Positions 1 to 7,012 of a stretch of 64,000 nt of DNA are shown here, one piece after another. Source of the stretch: Helicobacter brantae (GTDB taxonomy: Bacteria; Campylobacterota; Campylobacteria; Campylobacterales; Helicobacteraceae); contig NZ_NXLV01000004.1 of assembly GCF_003364205.1 (NCBI RefSeq), positions 1-64,000 of the forward strand, written 5' to 3'. The translations under genes and the position numbers were made by a program. The notes under the pieces are model-generated. The model ran no database searches, had not been told where the DNA came from, and was given only the letters and a program-made list of their open reading frames with translations. The first letter of the stretch is position 1, and each line of letters begins with the position of its first letter.

Positions 1-75
1 GGAAGTTAAGCTCCTCATCGCTGATGATACTGCACCTTTCAGGTGTGGGAACGTAGGTCGATGCAGGGTTGGGAT
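1..75 (+). rRNA. rrf: 5S ribosomal RNA, 3' part
   Basis: The first ~75 bases read as the 3' two thirds of a bacterial 5S rRNA. The segment GGTGTGGGAACGTAGGTCG followed by ATGCAGGG is the conserved 3' half including the loop E/helix IV region. The 5' end lies outside the window, and presumably a 23S gene precedes it. The exact 3' end is not determinable because the pairing partner is missing. A T-rich stretch (82-95) follows and may serve as terminator. Confidence 0.85.
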
Positions 76-232
76 TTAATCTTCTTTTTTACTTCAGTAG
101 TTTATTTCAAAGTGTTTTTTAGTGTTGTTGTTTAGTTGGTTGTGGAAGATTCTTTTGTTTGGCTTGATTGTGGTGTGATAGAATGAAAAAAGAGAGTTTG
201 ATACAAATAAAGATTATTTGGGATATTGATAA

Positions 233-631
233 ATGAATAAGGGTTTGATTTTTAAAAATATTGATTATTTTACTTTTTTTCAAGATATAGAAATTGATGG
301 GGTTATGTTTGATTTGCATAATGATTTTTTTATTGGAGATTATTGCTTTATAAATAATACTTTTATTCTCACACTAAAACATCATTGTAAAACTTGTAAT
401 GATTTGATTATTGTTTTTAGAAATGCAAGAATGCTGAAGAGTGGAGAGGTTGATTTGAGGGGTTTGAGTATCTCTGATATTTTTAGACAGCAGTGGGTAG
501 AGCAAATTGACTATAGTGAGCAAAAAGATGAAATGTTGATAGAAATATTGTTGGAAGGACAAGATATAAGCCTTGTATTGACTTGCAGTGAATATGAAAT
601 CACAAACTCACCACAAAGGGATATGCAATGA
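233..631 (+). CDS. hypothetical protein, 132 aa
   Basis: I do not recognise this protein. It is soluble-looking, acidic and rich in aromatic residues, with no signal peptide or membrane segment. Residues 20-90 suggest alternating beta strands (repeated F/I/L every second residue). It stands alone after the 5S rRNA. The start ATG at 233 follows a GGGATATTGATAA leader with only a weak ribosome site. A TAGAAT hexamer at 179-184 could be its -10 box, so it may have its own promoter or receive rRNA read-through. The last codons overlap (ATGA) a 27-codon open frame at 628-711 that may be a remnant. Confidence 0.6.
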   Translation: MNKGLIFKNIDYFTFFQDIEIDGVMFDLHNDFFIGDYCFINNTFILTLKHHCKTCNDLIIVFRNARMLKSGEVDLRGLSISDIFRQQWVEQIDYSEQKDEMLIEILLEGQDISLVLTCSEYEITNSPQRDMQ

Positions 632-711
632 TTACAACTCAAAAACCACTAGAGGAGATAGGATTAAAGCTCTTCAAAAGGGGGAGATTATATTTTGGGC
701 TTATCAGATAG
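628..711 (+). CDS. possible small ORF or gene remnant, 27 aa
   Basis: An ATG overlaps the stop of the preceding gene in the ATGA arrangement typical of coupled genes. It opens a basic 27-codon frame ending in TAG. There is no recognisable domain. It could be a translated small protein, or simply the first codons of a lost downstream gene. The following 86 bases up to the rsfS terminator are non-coding. This is only weakly supported. Confidence 0.2.
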   Translation: MITTQKPLEEIGLKLFKRGRLYFGLIR

Positions 712-785
712 AATGATAAGAGATTTTTCTATTTTAAAGGCGTTTAGTGTTGGTTTGAGTGTGGGGGAGAGTTAAACAATAGCAA

Positions 786-808
786 AAGCCCAAAGGGTTA
801 TTGGGCTT
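786..808 (-). terminator. rho-independent terminator of nadD-rsfS
   Basis: An 8-bp perfect inverted repeat (AAGCCCAA / TTGGGCTT, 7-nt loop) overlaps the rsfS stop codon. On the minus strand it is followed by TTTTGC. Its position directly at the operon end supports a terminator, although the T tail is short. Confidence 0.6.
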
Positions 809-1136
809 GGGGTTTGCCAAGAGTGGATAGGAATTCTTCAAGATTGAATTTTTTGCGATGAGAGTCTGTGAAGATATGAATCATCACTTCTCCTAAATCT
901 GCGATAATCCAATCCTCACTCTCTTCTTCTGTGCCAAAAAACTCAACCCCTTGAGCTTTGAGGGTGGTTTTGAGTGTATCAAGAAGTGCAAAAGAGTGTT
1001 TGCCTACAAGTGCTGTGGCGATGATGACAAAATCAGTGATATAGTCTTTTCCTCTCAAATCAATCACTTCAATATCCTCAGCTTTTTTTTCATCAAGGAT
1101 TTGGGTAATGGTTGAGATAAGTTGTTGAATTTCCAC
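798..1136 (-). CDS. rsfS: ribosome silencing factor RsfS
   Basis: This 112-residue protein spans the whole RsfS/Iojap fold. It begins with a helix (residues 2-18), then a segment containing DIEVIDLRGK and the TDFVIIATA strand. Near residues 75-90 it has the conserved W-I-x-x-D-x-G-x-V/M-x-H-I-F signature, seen here as DWIIADLGEVMIHIF. Family members bind uL14 on the 50S subunit and block subunit joining in starvation. The gene lies 33 nt downstream of nadD on the same strand, a pairing seen in many bacteria. Length is normal for the family. Confidence 0.93.
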   Translation of the reverse strand: MEIQQLISTITQILDEKKAEDIEVIDLRGKDYITDFVIIATALVGKHSFALLDTLKTTLKAQGVEFFGTEEESEDWIIADLGEVMIHIFTDSHRKKFNLEEFLSTLGKPQAQ

Positions 1137-1169
1137 GAATATTCCTTATAAGTAAAGTGATAGGGAATT

Positions 1170-1736
1170 TTATCTTAAGCCTTGCAAAAATTTTGGCAAA
1201 AATTCTCTTTTTTCTCCATTTCTAATCTGAGTAGAGGAGATTGGGGCATTGAGCGTGAGGGTAGGATAGGGGAAGTTTGAGGGAAGGGGATAGCCCTCTC
1301 TAGTGATAAAAACAAAATCTACAAGCTCTCTTAATCGCTCAAACTCATCCCAAGTATGCAAATGTGAGGCATTATCAGCTCCTAGAAGAAAGTAGAGTTT
1401 GGAGATATTGTAGAGTTTTTTGAGATAGAGGATTGTGAGGATTGTAGGGGTGGGTTTGTGTTGAGTGATTTCAAAAAGACAAAGCTTCACCCTCTCATCT
1501 TGAATATTTTGCTTGATTGCTCTTTTGAGCCATTTTGTCCTTTGCTTTGGAGAGAATGTGGTGTGGGATTTGAAAGGATTGATGAAAGCTGGGGTAAGGA
1601 GTGCAAAAGTGGGATTGAGGGAGTGAAGAGCAAGTTTGAGGGCTTTGATATGTCCTAAGTGGATAGGATCAAAACTCCCTCCATAGACAAGGAGTGAGGG
1701 GATTTTTTTGCGTTGTTTTGGGTATCTGTTTCTCAT
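1170..1736 (-). CDS. nadD: nicotinate-nucleotide adenylyltransferase
   Basis: NadD adenylates nicotinate mononucleotide in NAD synthesis. The nucleotidyltransferase signature GGSFDPIHLGH is at residues 19-29, with the HxGH catalytic motif. The second signature, ISSTQIR, is near residues 166-172. Between them GADN near the middle and the W-D-E-F segment match the family. At 188 aa it has the usual length. It is transcribed with rsfS and divergently from the TonB operon. Confidence 0.93.
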   Translation of the reverse strand: MRNRYPKQRKKIPSLLVYGGSFDPIHLGHIKALKLALHSLNPTFALLTPAFINPFKSHTTFSPKQRTKWLKRAIKQNIQDERVKLCLFEITQHKPTPTILTILYLKKLYNISKLYFLLGADNASHLHTWDEFERLRELVDFVFITREGYPLPSNFPYPTLTLNAPISSTQIRNGEKREFLPKFLQGLR

Positions 1737-1815
1737 TTTTTCTACTTTTTATTTGAAATTATAGACTTTTATGAAAAAAATAGAAAGTATAGGGTTGATT
1801 TTTATCAAAATATGC

Positions 1816-1834
1816 AATAATGAAAACAATTATC
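1816..1834 (+). promoter_or_regulatory. possible Fur box upstream of exbB
   Basis: The 19-mer AATAATGAAAACAATTATC matches the classical Fur box GATAATGATAATCATTATC at 15 of 19 positions by direct alignment. It sits 20-40 nt before the exbB start. ExbBD-TonB operons are commonly iron repressed. Binding itself is inferred. Confidence 0.5.
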
Positions 1835-1853
1835 AAAATCAAAGGATAGGAAT

Positions 1854-2285
1854 ATGGAATTACTCAAAGAATATGTCGATTTGTGTATTTTTGCCATTCT
1901 TGGGCTTATGGCTGTGGTTGCACTTTATTTGTGTATTGAGAGGATTTTGTTTTTTTGGGGAGTGAAGTTTGAGAGATATAGGAGCAGTGATGAGCTAGAA
2001 GATGCGTTGCTTAAAAATATGACAGGGCTATATATCATCTACTCCAATGCTCCTTATGTGGGATTGCTAGGAACGGTGGTGGGGATTATGGTGGTGTTTT
2101 ATGATATGGGGGCAAGTGGAGGAATGGATACCCAAAGCATTATGGTAGGGCTATCTTTGGCACTTAAGGCTACGGCTTTGGGGTTGGTTATCGCCATCCC
2201 TGTTTTGATGATTTACAATCTTTTTGCTAGGAAGATTGAGAGGATTTTGTATGCGTATAGGCGTTATATTGGAGAGGATAAGTGA
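1854..2285 (+). CDS. exbB: TonB-system energiser ExbB
   Basis: This is an inner-membrane proton channel subunit of the MotA/TolQ/ExbB family that powers TonB. It is short (143 aa), as in Helicobacter, with three hydrophobic segments at about residues 9-30, 62-86 and 98-122. The [15 protein letters not shown] and [19 protein letters not shown] stretches are the conserved TolQ/ExbB helices. ATG at 1854 follows AAAGGA with good spacing. Its stop overlaps the GTG start of exbD (GTGA), so the two are coupled. Confidence 0.93.
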   Translation: MELLKEYVDLCIFAILGLMAVVALYLCIERILFFWGVKFERYRSSDELEDALLKNMTGLYIIYSNAPYVGLLGTVVGIMVVFYDMGASGGMDTQSIMVGLSLALKATALGLVIAIPVLMIYNLFARKIERILYAYRRYIGEDK

Positions 2286-2662
2286 GAGGGCTTAAAAAGA
2301 GTGATGGGCTAAATATCGTCCCCTTTATTGATATTATGCTTGTTTTGTTGGCTATTGTGCTAAGTATCTCAACTTTTATTGCTCAAGGAGAGATTAAAAT
2401 CGATATTCCCAAAGCCAAATCCCAAGAGAGCAAAGAGAAGAAGAGGGTAGAGGTGTTGATTGATAAGCAAAATAGAATTTATTTTGAGAATCAGCCTTTG
2501 GATTTGCAAGGATTGAAATCCAAGCTAGAGGGGATAAAAAAAGAGCAGTTGATTGTGCTAGTGAGTGATAAAGATAGTAGATTTGAGGGATTTGTGAAGA
2601 TTTTAGAGCTATTGCAGGAGAAGGGACATGAAAACTTTGCTATTGGCACACACAAAGAGTAG
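2282..2662 (+). CDS. exbD: TonB-system energiser ExbD
   Basis: ExbD/TolR family, 126 aa. A short cytosolic N-terminus leads into one transmembrane helix (about residues 13-32) carrying the conserved aspartate in [11 protein letters not shown] periplasmic domain of about 90 residues follows. Start is GTG at 2282, overlapping the exbB stop by four bases. The 3' end overlaps tonB by 35 nt. Together with ExbB it couples proton flow to TonB. Confidence 0.92.
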   Translation: MRGLKKSDGLNIVPFIDIMLVLLAIVLSISTFIAQGEIKIDIPKAKSQESKEKKRVEVLIDKQNRIYFENQPLDLQGLKSKLEGIKKEQLIVLVSDKDSRFEGFVKILELLQEKGHENFAIGTHKE

Positions 2663-3326
2663 TGCATTTTTACTTACGCTTTTGGTTTGTCTGTGTGTCT
2701 TTTGTGTCGCTAAGAGATTCTATCAAGAGACTCATCACTTCGCCAAAAGGGGGAATGCTCCTATCAATCTAAAGGTGCTTTCTTTATCCCAAGTGGCACA
2801 AAAGCCAAGCCCCTCACCCTCTAGGATAAAAAAGCAAAAGCCCTCTAGCAAAACTCAACAAAAGGCACAAAATACTCAAAAGCAAGTCAAAGAGAGCAAG
2901 AGGGAGCAGGGCAAGATTTCTCAAGCAGAGCCAATGCAAAATAGCATACAAGAGAGAGTAGAGCAAAAAGAGATAGAGCAAAAGGGAGCTAGTCAAACTC
3001 AAGAGGAGAGTGAGCAAGGAGAGGTAAGCCAAGAGATAGAGCTGATTGCCTCAATGCAAGGAAGACATTTTGAGCTATATGAGAAAGTCTATGGGGCGAT
3101 TTTAAAAAATGTGTTTTATCCCAAAAAAGCAAGATATAGGAAGATTACAGGAGTGGTGGTTGTGGAGTTTGTGCTAGAGAGAGATGGAGGGATTAGCCAA
3201 GAGAGAGTAGTGCAATCTTCAGGCTATGCCTTGCTTGATGAGAGTGCAATCAAGACACTCAATCAAACTCAATTCCCCACAAGTCCAAAAAGATATAGAT
3301 TTAGAGTGCCTTTGAGGTATGGATAA
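2628..3326 (+). CDS. tonB: TonB energy transducer
   Basis: Residues 11-27 form the N-terminal membrane anchor. Residues 55-140 are a lysine/glutamate/glutamine-rich periplasmic spacer (K-P-S, EQKEIEQ and similar), and residues 150-232 form the C-terminal TonB domain. This includes YPKKARYRKITGVVVVEF and the SSGYALLDESAIKTL stretch, which are strongly conserved. The protein transmits energy to outer-membrane receptors for iron, haem or nickel uptake. The start lies inside exbD and the order exbB-exbD-tonB is as in H. pylori. The spacer is E/K-rich rather than the usual Pro-rich. Confidence 0.92.
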   Translation: MKTLLLAHTKSSAFLLTLLVCLCVFCVAKRFYQETHHFAKRGNAPINLKVLSLSQVAQKPSPSPSRIKKQKPSSKTQQKAQNTQKQVKESKREQGKISQAEPMQNSIQERVEQKEIEQKGASQTQEESEQGEVSQEIELIASMQGRHFELYEKVYGAILKNVFYPKKARYRKITGVVVVEFVLERDGGISQERVVQSSGYALLDESAIKTLNQTQFPTSPKRYRFRVPLRYG

Positions 3327-3372
3327 AAGAAAAAGTGCTAGGATTTCAAAAACTTAATACAAAGGTTTAAAA

Positions 3373-4146
3373 ATGCTAAGTGAAGAAGAAAAGATTCGCT
3401 ACTCTCGTCATCTAATGCTTGATGATGTGGGAGAAGAAGGGCAAGAGAAGATTAAAAAAGGAAGCGTGTTAATCATCGGCTGTGGGGCTTTAGGTTCTCC
3501 TAATGCTCTCTATCTTGCAGGTGCAGGAGTGGGAAAAATCGGATTGGTTGATGATGATGTGGTAGATGTGAGCAATTTGCACCGACAAATCCTCTATCGC
3601 ACCCCAAATGTCGGCATCTCAAAAGCCCAATGTGCCAAAGATACAATCCAAGCCCTCAATCCAAGCGTAGAGGTAGAAGTGTATCAAACTCGCTTTGAGG
3701 TAGATAATGCCCTAGAGCTAGTCAAGGATTATGATTTTATCATTGATGCAAGTGATAATTTTGTAACCAAGTTTTTAGTCAATCAAGCTTGTGTGCTTTC
3801 AAACAAACCTTACGCTCACGCAGGAATCGTGCGATATATGGGGCAGAGTATGACACATTATCCTGATAGTGCGTGTTTGGGGTGTCTTTTCCCCACACCC
3901 CCCAAAGATGCAAGTTTGTATAAAATGGGGCTTTTTGGGAGTATTACAGGGATTTTAGGCTCGATTCAAGCAAGTGAGGCACTCAAATATTTTACAGGAG
4001 TTGGCATACCTCTAACTAACGCTCTTTTAAATATCGAAATAGCCACAATGACTTTCAGAAAGCTCAAAATCGCCAAAAACCCTGATTGTCCTATCTGTGG
4101 CAAAAATGCAAGTAAAGTGCTAACCCCACTCTCATGCAACTCTTAA
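3373..4146 (+). CDS. ThiF/MoeB/HesA-family adenylyltransferase
   Basis: An E1-like enzyme that adenylates the C-terminal glycine of a ubiquitin-like sulfur carrier. The family start R-Y-S-R-H is near residue 10. The ATP site GCGALGS is at residues 36-42, and the D-D-D and N-L-H-R-Q segment follows near 60-72. Two CxxC pairs (ACLGC near 168, CPICGK near the C-terminus) would hold the structural zinc. It overlaps by 13 nt a JAMM protease gene, a pairing known from sulfur-carrier systems for thiamine, molybdopterin, cysteine or methionine. Which carrier it serves is not clear, as none is encoded nearby. Confidence 0.85.
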   Translation: MLSEEEKIRYSRHLMLDDVGEEGQEKIKKGSVLIIGCGALGSPNALYLAGAGVGKIGLVDDDVVDVSNLHRQILYRTPNVGISKAQCAKDTIQALNPSVEVEVYQTRFEVDNALELVKDYDFIIDASDNFVTKFLVNQACVLSNKPYAHAGIVRYMGQSMTHYPDSACLGCLFPTPPKDASLYKMGLFGSITGILGSIQASEALKYFTGVGIPLTNALLNIEIATMTFRKLKIAKNPDCPICGKNASKVLTPLSCNS

Positions 4147-4547
4147 TCCCTAGCCCTCTTTGGGAGCAAATCTTAGCTCACGCTAAAAGTCAAGCCCCAA
4201 AGGAGTGCTGTGGATATATGCTAGGCAGAAGTGAGGGGGAGAGTAATATCCTCACTCACTTTTATGCGATGAGCAACATTCACCCTCAACCAAAAGAGCA
4301 TTTTTCTTTCTCTCCAGCAGAGCAACTCAAAGTTTTGAGGGAATTTTCGCATTTGCAAATCATAGGAATCTATCATTCCCACCCTCACTCCAAACCTATT
4401 CCAAGCCAAGAAGATAGGGCGTTTATGTTTTTTGAAACTTATAGCAATCTCATCATTTCTTTGCAAGGTGGAATCTCTTTTGCTTCCTATCGCAAAATCA
4501 ATCAAGAAGTGCAGAGTGAAAGTGTGAAAATTTATAACACACTTTAA
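4134..4547 (+). CDS. JAMM/Mov34 (M67) metalloprotease
   Basis: A 137-residue stand-alone JAMM domain. The metal and catalytic residues are visible: E24 in PKECCG, then H81-S-H83-P, and D94 in PIPSQED. In bacteria these enzymes remove residues that cap the GG end of ThiS/CysO-type sulfur carriers so that the E1-like partner can activate them. The overlap with the upstream ThiF/MoeB-like gene supports this role. A TATAAT promoter for motA begins directly after the stop. Confidence 0.85.
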   Translation: MQLLIPSPLWEQILAHAKSQAPKECCGYMLGRSEGESNILTHFYAMSNIHPQPKEHFSFSPAEQLKVLREFSHLQIIGIYHSHPHSKPIPSQEDRAFMFFETYSNLIISLQGGISFASYRKINQEVQSESVKIYNTL

Positions 4548-4549
4548 AG

Positions 4550-4555
4550 TATAAT
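4550..4555 (+). promoter_or_regulatory. -10 box for motAB
   Basis: A perfect TATAAT lies 3 nt after the preceding stop codon and about 34 nt before the motA start. Helicobacter vegetative promoters depend mostly on the -10 box, so no clear -35 is expected. Confidence 0.55.
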
Positions 4556-4588
4556 TAGCACTCTTAGACTATATTTCAAGGTAAGTGT

Positions 4589-5359
4589 ATGGATTTATCA
4601 ACGATTTTAGGTATGGTTTTGGCAGTAACTAGTATCTCTGTGGGGGATATTTTGGAGGGGGGAAACCCTTTGCATATCATTCACTTAAGTTCTGTTCTTA
4701 TCGTGATTCCAACGGCGTTGTTTTCAGCAATGACAGGGACAAACTCTAAATATATCAAAGCTGCGTGGAAAGAAGTCAAAATGGTATTTGCAAGTTCTCC
4801 TGTCAATTTGCCTGAAAAGATTAAATTGCTTGTTGAGTTCTCTACGATTGCTAGAAAAGATGGGGTTTTGGGATTGGAGTCAAGGGTGGCTCAACTTGAT
4901 GATGACTTTATGCGAGAAGCACTTTCTAAAATCATTGATGGAATGGATGCACACACGGTAAAAGAAGATATGGAAGTGCAAATCGAGCAGATTGAGGAGT
5001 ATTATCACGGAGCAGGGCATTATTGGATACTAGCAGGGGAGTCTTGTCCTGTGTTTGGGCTTGTAGGGGCGGTTATGGGTCTAATGTTAGCTTTGCAACT
5101 TTTGGATAATCCTGCCAAGATGGCAGCAGGTATTGCTGGAGCTTTTACAGCAACGGTTACAGGGATTATGGGGGCTTATGCGATTTTTGGTCCTTGGGGG
5201 AATAAAATGATTGCAAAAAGCAAAGATATGGTCAAAGAGAAAGAAATGATTTTGGAGGGTGTTGTGGGGATTGCAAATGGAGATAACCCTAGAAATCTTG
5301 AAGCCAAACTTTTTGGATTTTTAGATCCAAGTCAGCCAAAAATCTCACAATTTAGCTAA
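4589..5359 (+). CDS. motA: flagellar stator protein MotA
   Basis: An inner-membrane stator subunit that, with MotB, conducts protons and drives the flagellar motor. Hydrophobic helices lie at residues 5-22, 30-48, about 150-172 and 183-205. The large cytoplasmic loop between the second and third holds the charged residues that touch FliG. The sequence GESCPVFGLVGAVMGL and the following GAFTATVTGIMGAYAIFGP are diagnostic. At 256 aa it is typical. The gene is followed after 9 nt by motB. Confidence 0.96.
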   Translation: MDLSTILGMVLAVTSISVGDILEGGNPLHIIHLSSVLIVIPTALFSAMTGTNSKYIKAAWKEVKMVFASSPVNLPEKIKLLVEFSTIARKDGVLGLESRVAQLDDDFMREALSKIIDGMDAHTVKEDMEVQIEQIEEYYHGAGHYWILAGESCPVFGLVGAVMGLMLALQLLDNPAKMAAGIAGAFTATVTGIMGAYAIFGPWGNKMIAKSKDMVKEKEMILEGVVGIANGDNPRNLEAKLFGFLDPSQPKISQFS

Positions 5360-5368
5360 GGAGAAGCT

Positions 5369-6145
5369 ATGGCAAAGAAAAAGAAATGTCCTGAATGCCC
5401 TGCAGGAGAGAAGTGGGCTGTTCCTTATGCAGACTTTCTTTCTTTGCTTTTGGCACTTTTCATCGCTCTTTATGCGATTTCTGCGGCTAATTCTGAAAAG
5501 GTTAAGGCTCTCAAAACTGAGTTTATCAAAATCTTTGATTATGCTCCAAAACCTGAACAAGCTCAACCTGTGGTAACTATCCCTCCAAACCCTGGAGAGG
5601 TTACTGATGTCGATGATAATGAAAAACAAGCAAGTCTTGCAGGTTCATCAGTTGAGAAGCAATCTCAAGAATCTGTTGCTGAGATTATGCAACAGGGAGG
5701 AGTGCTAGAGCAGATTGAAGATGGAATTGTGCTTAAACTCCCCACAAACCTACTTTTCAAGCCCAATGCTGATACGCTAGAGGATCAAGATAATTTGCTA
5801 TTCCTTAAGCGAATCGTGCAGATTATCCACAAGCTCCCTCCCAATGTCAAAATTGATATTCGTGGATTTGCAAACAATCCAAACATTGCAAATACAAAAT
5901 ACAAAAATGACTATGAACTTGCAGCGGCTAGGGCTTTGAATGTAATGGATTTGCTTATCAAAGATGGGGTTTCACCCAATAATATATTTTTCTCTTCTCA
6001 AGGACAATTTGGCAAAGCAATACAAGGCAATGAGGAGAAGCAAATTCAGCAGGGCAATCGTGTGGAATTTTATTTCTTTGTGAGAGAGAATCAGAGTCAA
6101 AAAGTCCAAGAGTTGCTTAAAAATATCATCAAACCTCAAGAATAA
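5369..6145 (+). CDS. motB: flagellar stator protein MotB
   Basis: A short cytoplasmic N-terminus leads to one transmembrane helix (about residues 20-40). It contains the proton-carrying aspartate, D22, in PYADFLSLLLALF. A plug/linker region follows, then the OmpA-like peptidoglycan-binding domain (about residues 120-240), recognisable from VKIDIRGFANN and the later GNRVEFYFF. A good ribosome site, AAGGAGAAGCT, precedes the ATG. It anchors the stator to the cell wall. Confidence 0.96.
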   Translation: MAKKKKCPECPAGEKWAVPYADFLSLLLALFIALYAISAANSEKVKALKTEFIKIFDYAPKPEQAQPVVTIPPNPGEVTDVDDNEKQASLAGSSVEKQSQESVAEIMQQGGVLEQIEDGIVLKLPTNLLFKPNADTLEDQDNLLFLKRIVQIIHKLPPNVKIDIRGFANNPNIANTKYKNDYELAAARALNVMDLLIKDGVSPNNIFFSSQGQFGKAIQGNEEKQIQQGNRVEFYFFVRENQSQKVQELLKNIIKPQE

Positions 6146-6164
6146 GCACTAGAAAAAGTGCTTA
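6143..6164. terminator. bidirectional terminator between motB and the OMP gene
   Basis: A perfect 8-bp stem (TAAGCACT / AGTGCTTA, 6-nt A-rich loop) covers the last bases of motB and the stop of the convergent outer-membrane protein gene. A shared hairpin in a 3-nt convergent gap is best read as a two-way terminator. There is no long T run on either side. Confidence 0.5.
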
Positions 6165-6865
6165 TAGCCAAGAGAGAGGGTGTAGTTAAAAGGGCTTTTC
6201 ATCATCATAAGTGGAACAAAAGAGCTTTCTAAAATCAAATCGATAAATCCTGTCGGTAACCCAACTTGAAAGCCTGTTCTTAGATTGCTAAATAATCCAT
6301 AGCTACAATGTGCCGCCCCTTGTATATAATCATCAGCTTCTTGAAAAGGTATCAGCATACTAGCTCCTCCATTGATTCCTAGAATCATTCCAAAACTGAC
6401 TTCATCATTTTTTATAAAATCAAAGATTCCATCAATCCCTGCTGAAAGCTCAAGTGAAAGTGCTTCATTGAATTTGTTGGGAATAGGAGAAGAAAAAATG
6501 GGAGAGGAGAAGTCAGACATATAAATCACACGCCCACGAAATATTGTTTGATAGCCTACTTTCTCATAAGTGTATTTTTGCCACCCTCCCTCAATCGCTA
6601 AAGCAAATTCAAGAGAATTTCCGATAAGTTCGCCTTTAATAGATTTAAAAAATCTTGGTTGAAATGCTGGAACTCCAGATATATCACCCACTCCTGCTCC
6701 CACACTAAAGCCGATAAAATGCTTTTTCTTTTTCTCCTCTTCTTCCTCAAGCAATCTTTCTTCTTCTGTCATTGAAGCCTCTCTGATTGCACCAAAAGCC
6801 CAAAAGATTGCGTGAGATTGAGTGGTATAAAGACACAAAAATAAAATCGCAAATATTCTTTTCAT
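6149..6865 (-). CDS. outer-membrane beta-barrel protein, Helicobacter type
   Basis: A 238-residue protein with a signal peptide (residues 1-19, ending QSHA) and a charged stretch of E/K near residues 33-48. The remainder is amphipathic strands, ending in LSLGYKHFF with the terminal phenylalanine typical of proteins folded by the BAM complex. I cannot assign it to a named family. Its expression is probably switched by the C11 tract in its promoter region. It is isolated between convergent motB and the nrdA stop. Confidence 0.75.
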   Translation of the reverse strand: MKRIFAILFLCLYTTQSHAIFWAFGAIREASMTEEERLLEEEEEKKKKHFIGFSVGAGVGDISGVPAFQPRFFKSIKGELIGNSLEFALAIEGGWQKYTYEKVGYQTIFRGRVIYMSDFSSPIFSSPIPNKFNEALSLELSAGIDGIFDFIKNDEVSFGMILGINGGASMLIPFQEADDYIQGAAHCSYGLFSNLRTGFQVGLPTGFIDLILESSFVPLMMMKSPFNYTLSLGYKHFF

Positions 6866-6902
6866 CTCTCTTCCTTAAAAATATTTTTGTGAATTTTCTT
6901 AA

Positions 6903-6908
6903 ATTATA
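6903..6908 (-). promoter_or_regulatory. -10 box of the outer-membrane protein gene
   Basis: On the minus strand a perfect TATAAT, preceded by TATGA, lies about 38 nt before the start codon. Immediately upstream (6914-6924) is a C11 run. The tract therefore lies in the spacer between the -10 and any -35 element. Confidence 0.65.
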
Positions 6909-6913
6909 TCATA

Positions 6914-6924
6914 GGGGGGGGGGG
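6914..6924. repeat. G11/C11 homopolymer in promoter spacer
   Basis: Eleven consecutive G on the plus strand (C on the coding strand of the outer-membrane protein gene), ending 5 nt before the TATAAT box. Slippage would change promoter geometry, so it is a candidate phase-variation tract. Confidence 0.8.
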
Positions 6925-7012
6925 ATAAGAAGCAAGAGGATTTTTGACATTTTTTCTATTTTTGAGATTTTTGTAACTTTTTGTAGAGGATAGGGGCTTA
7001 TACCCCTTTAGT

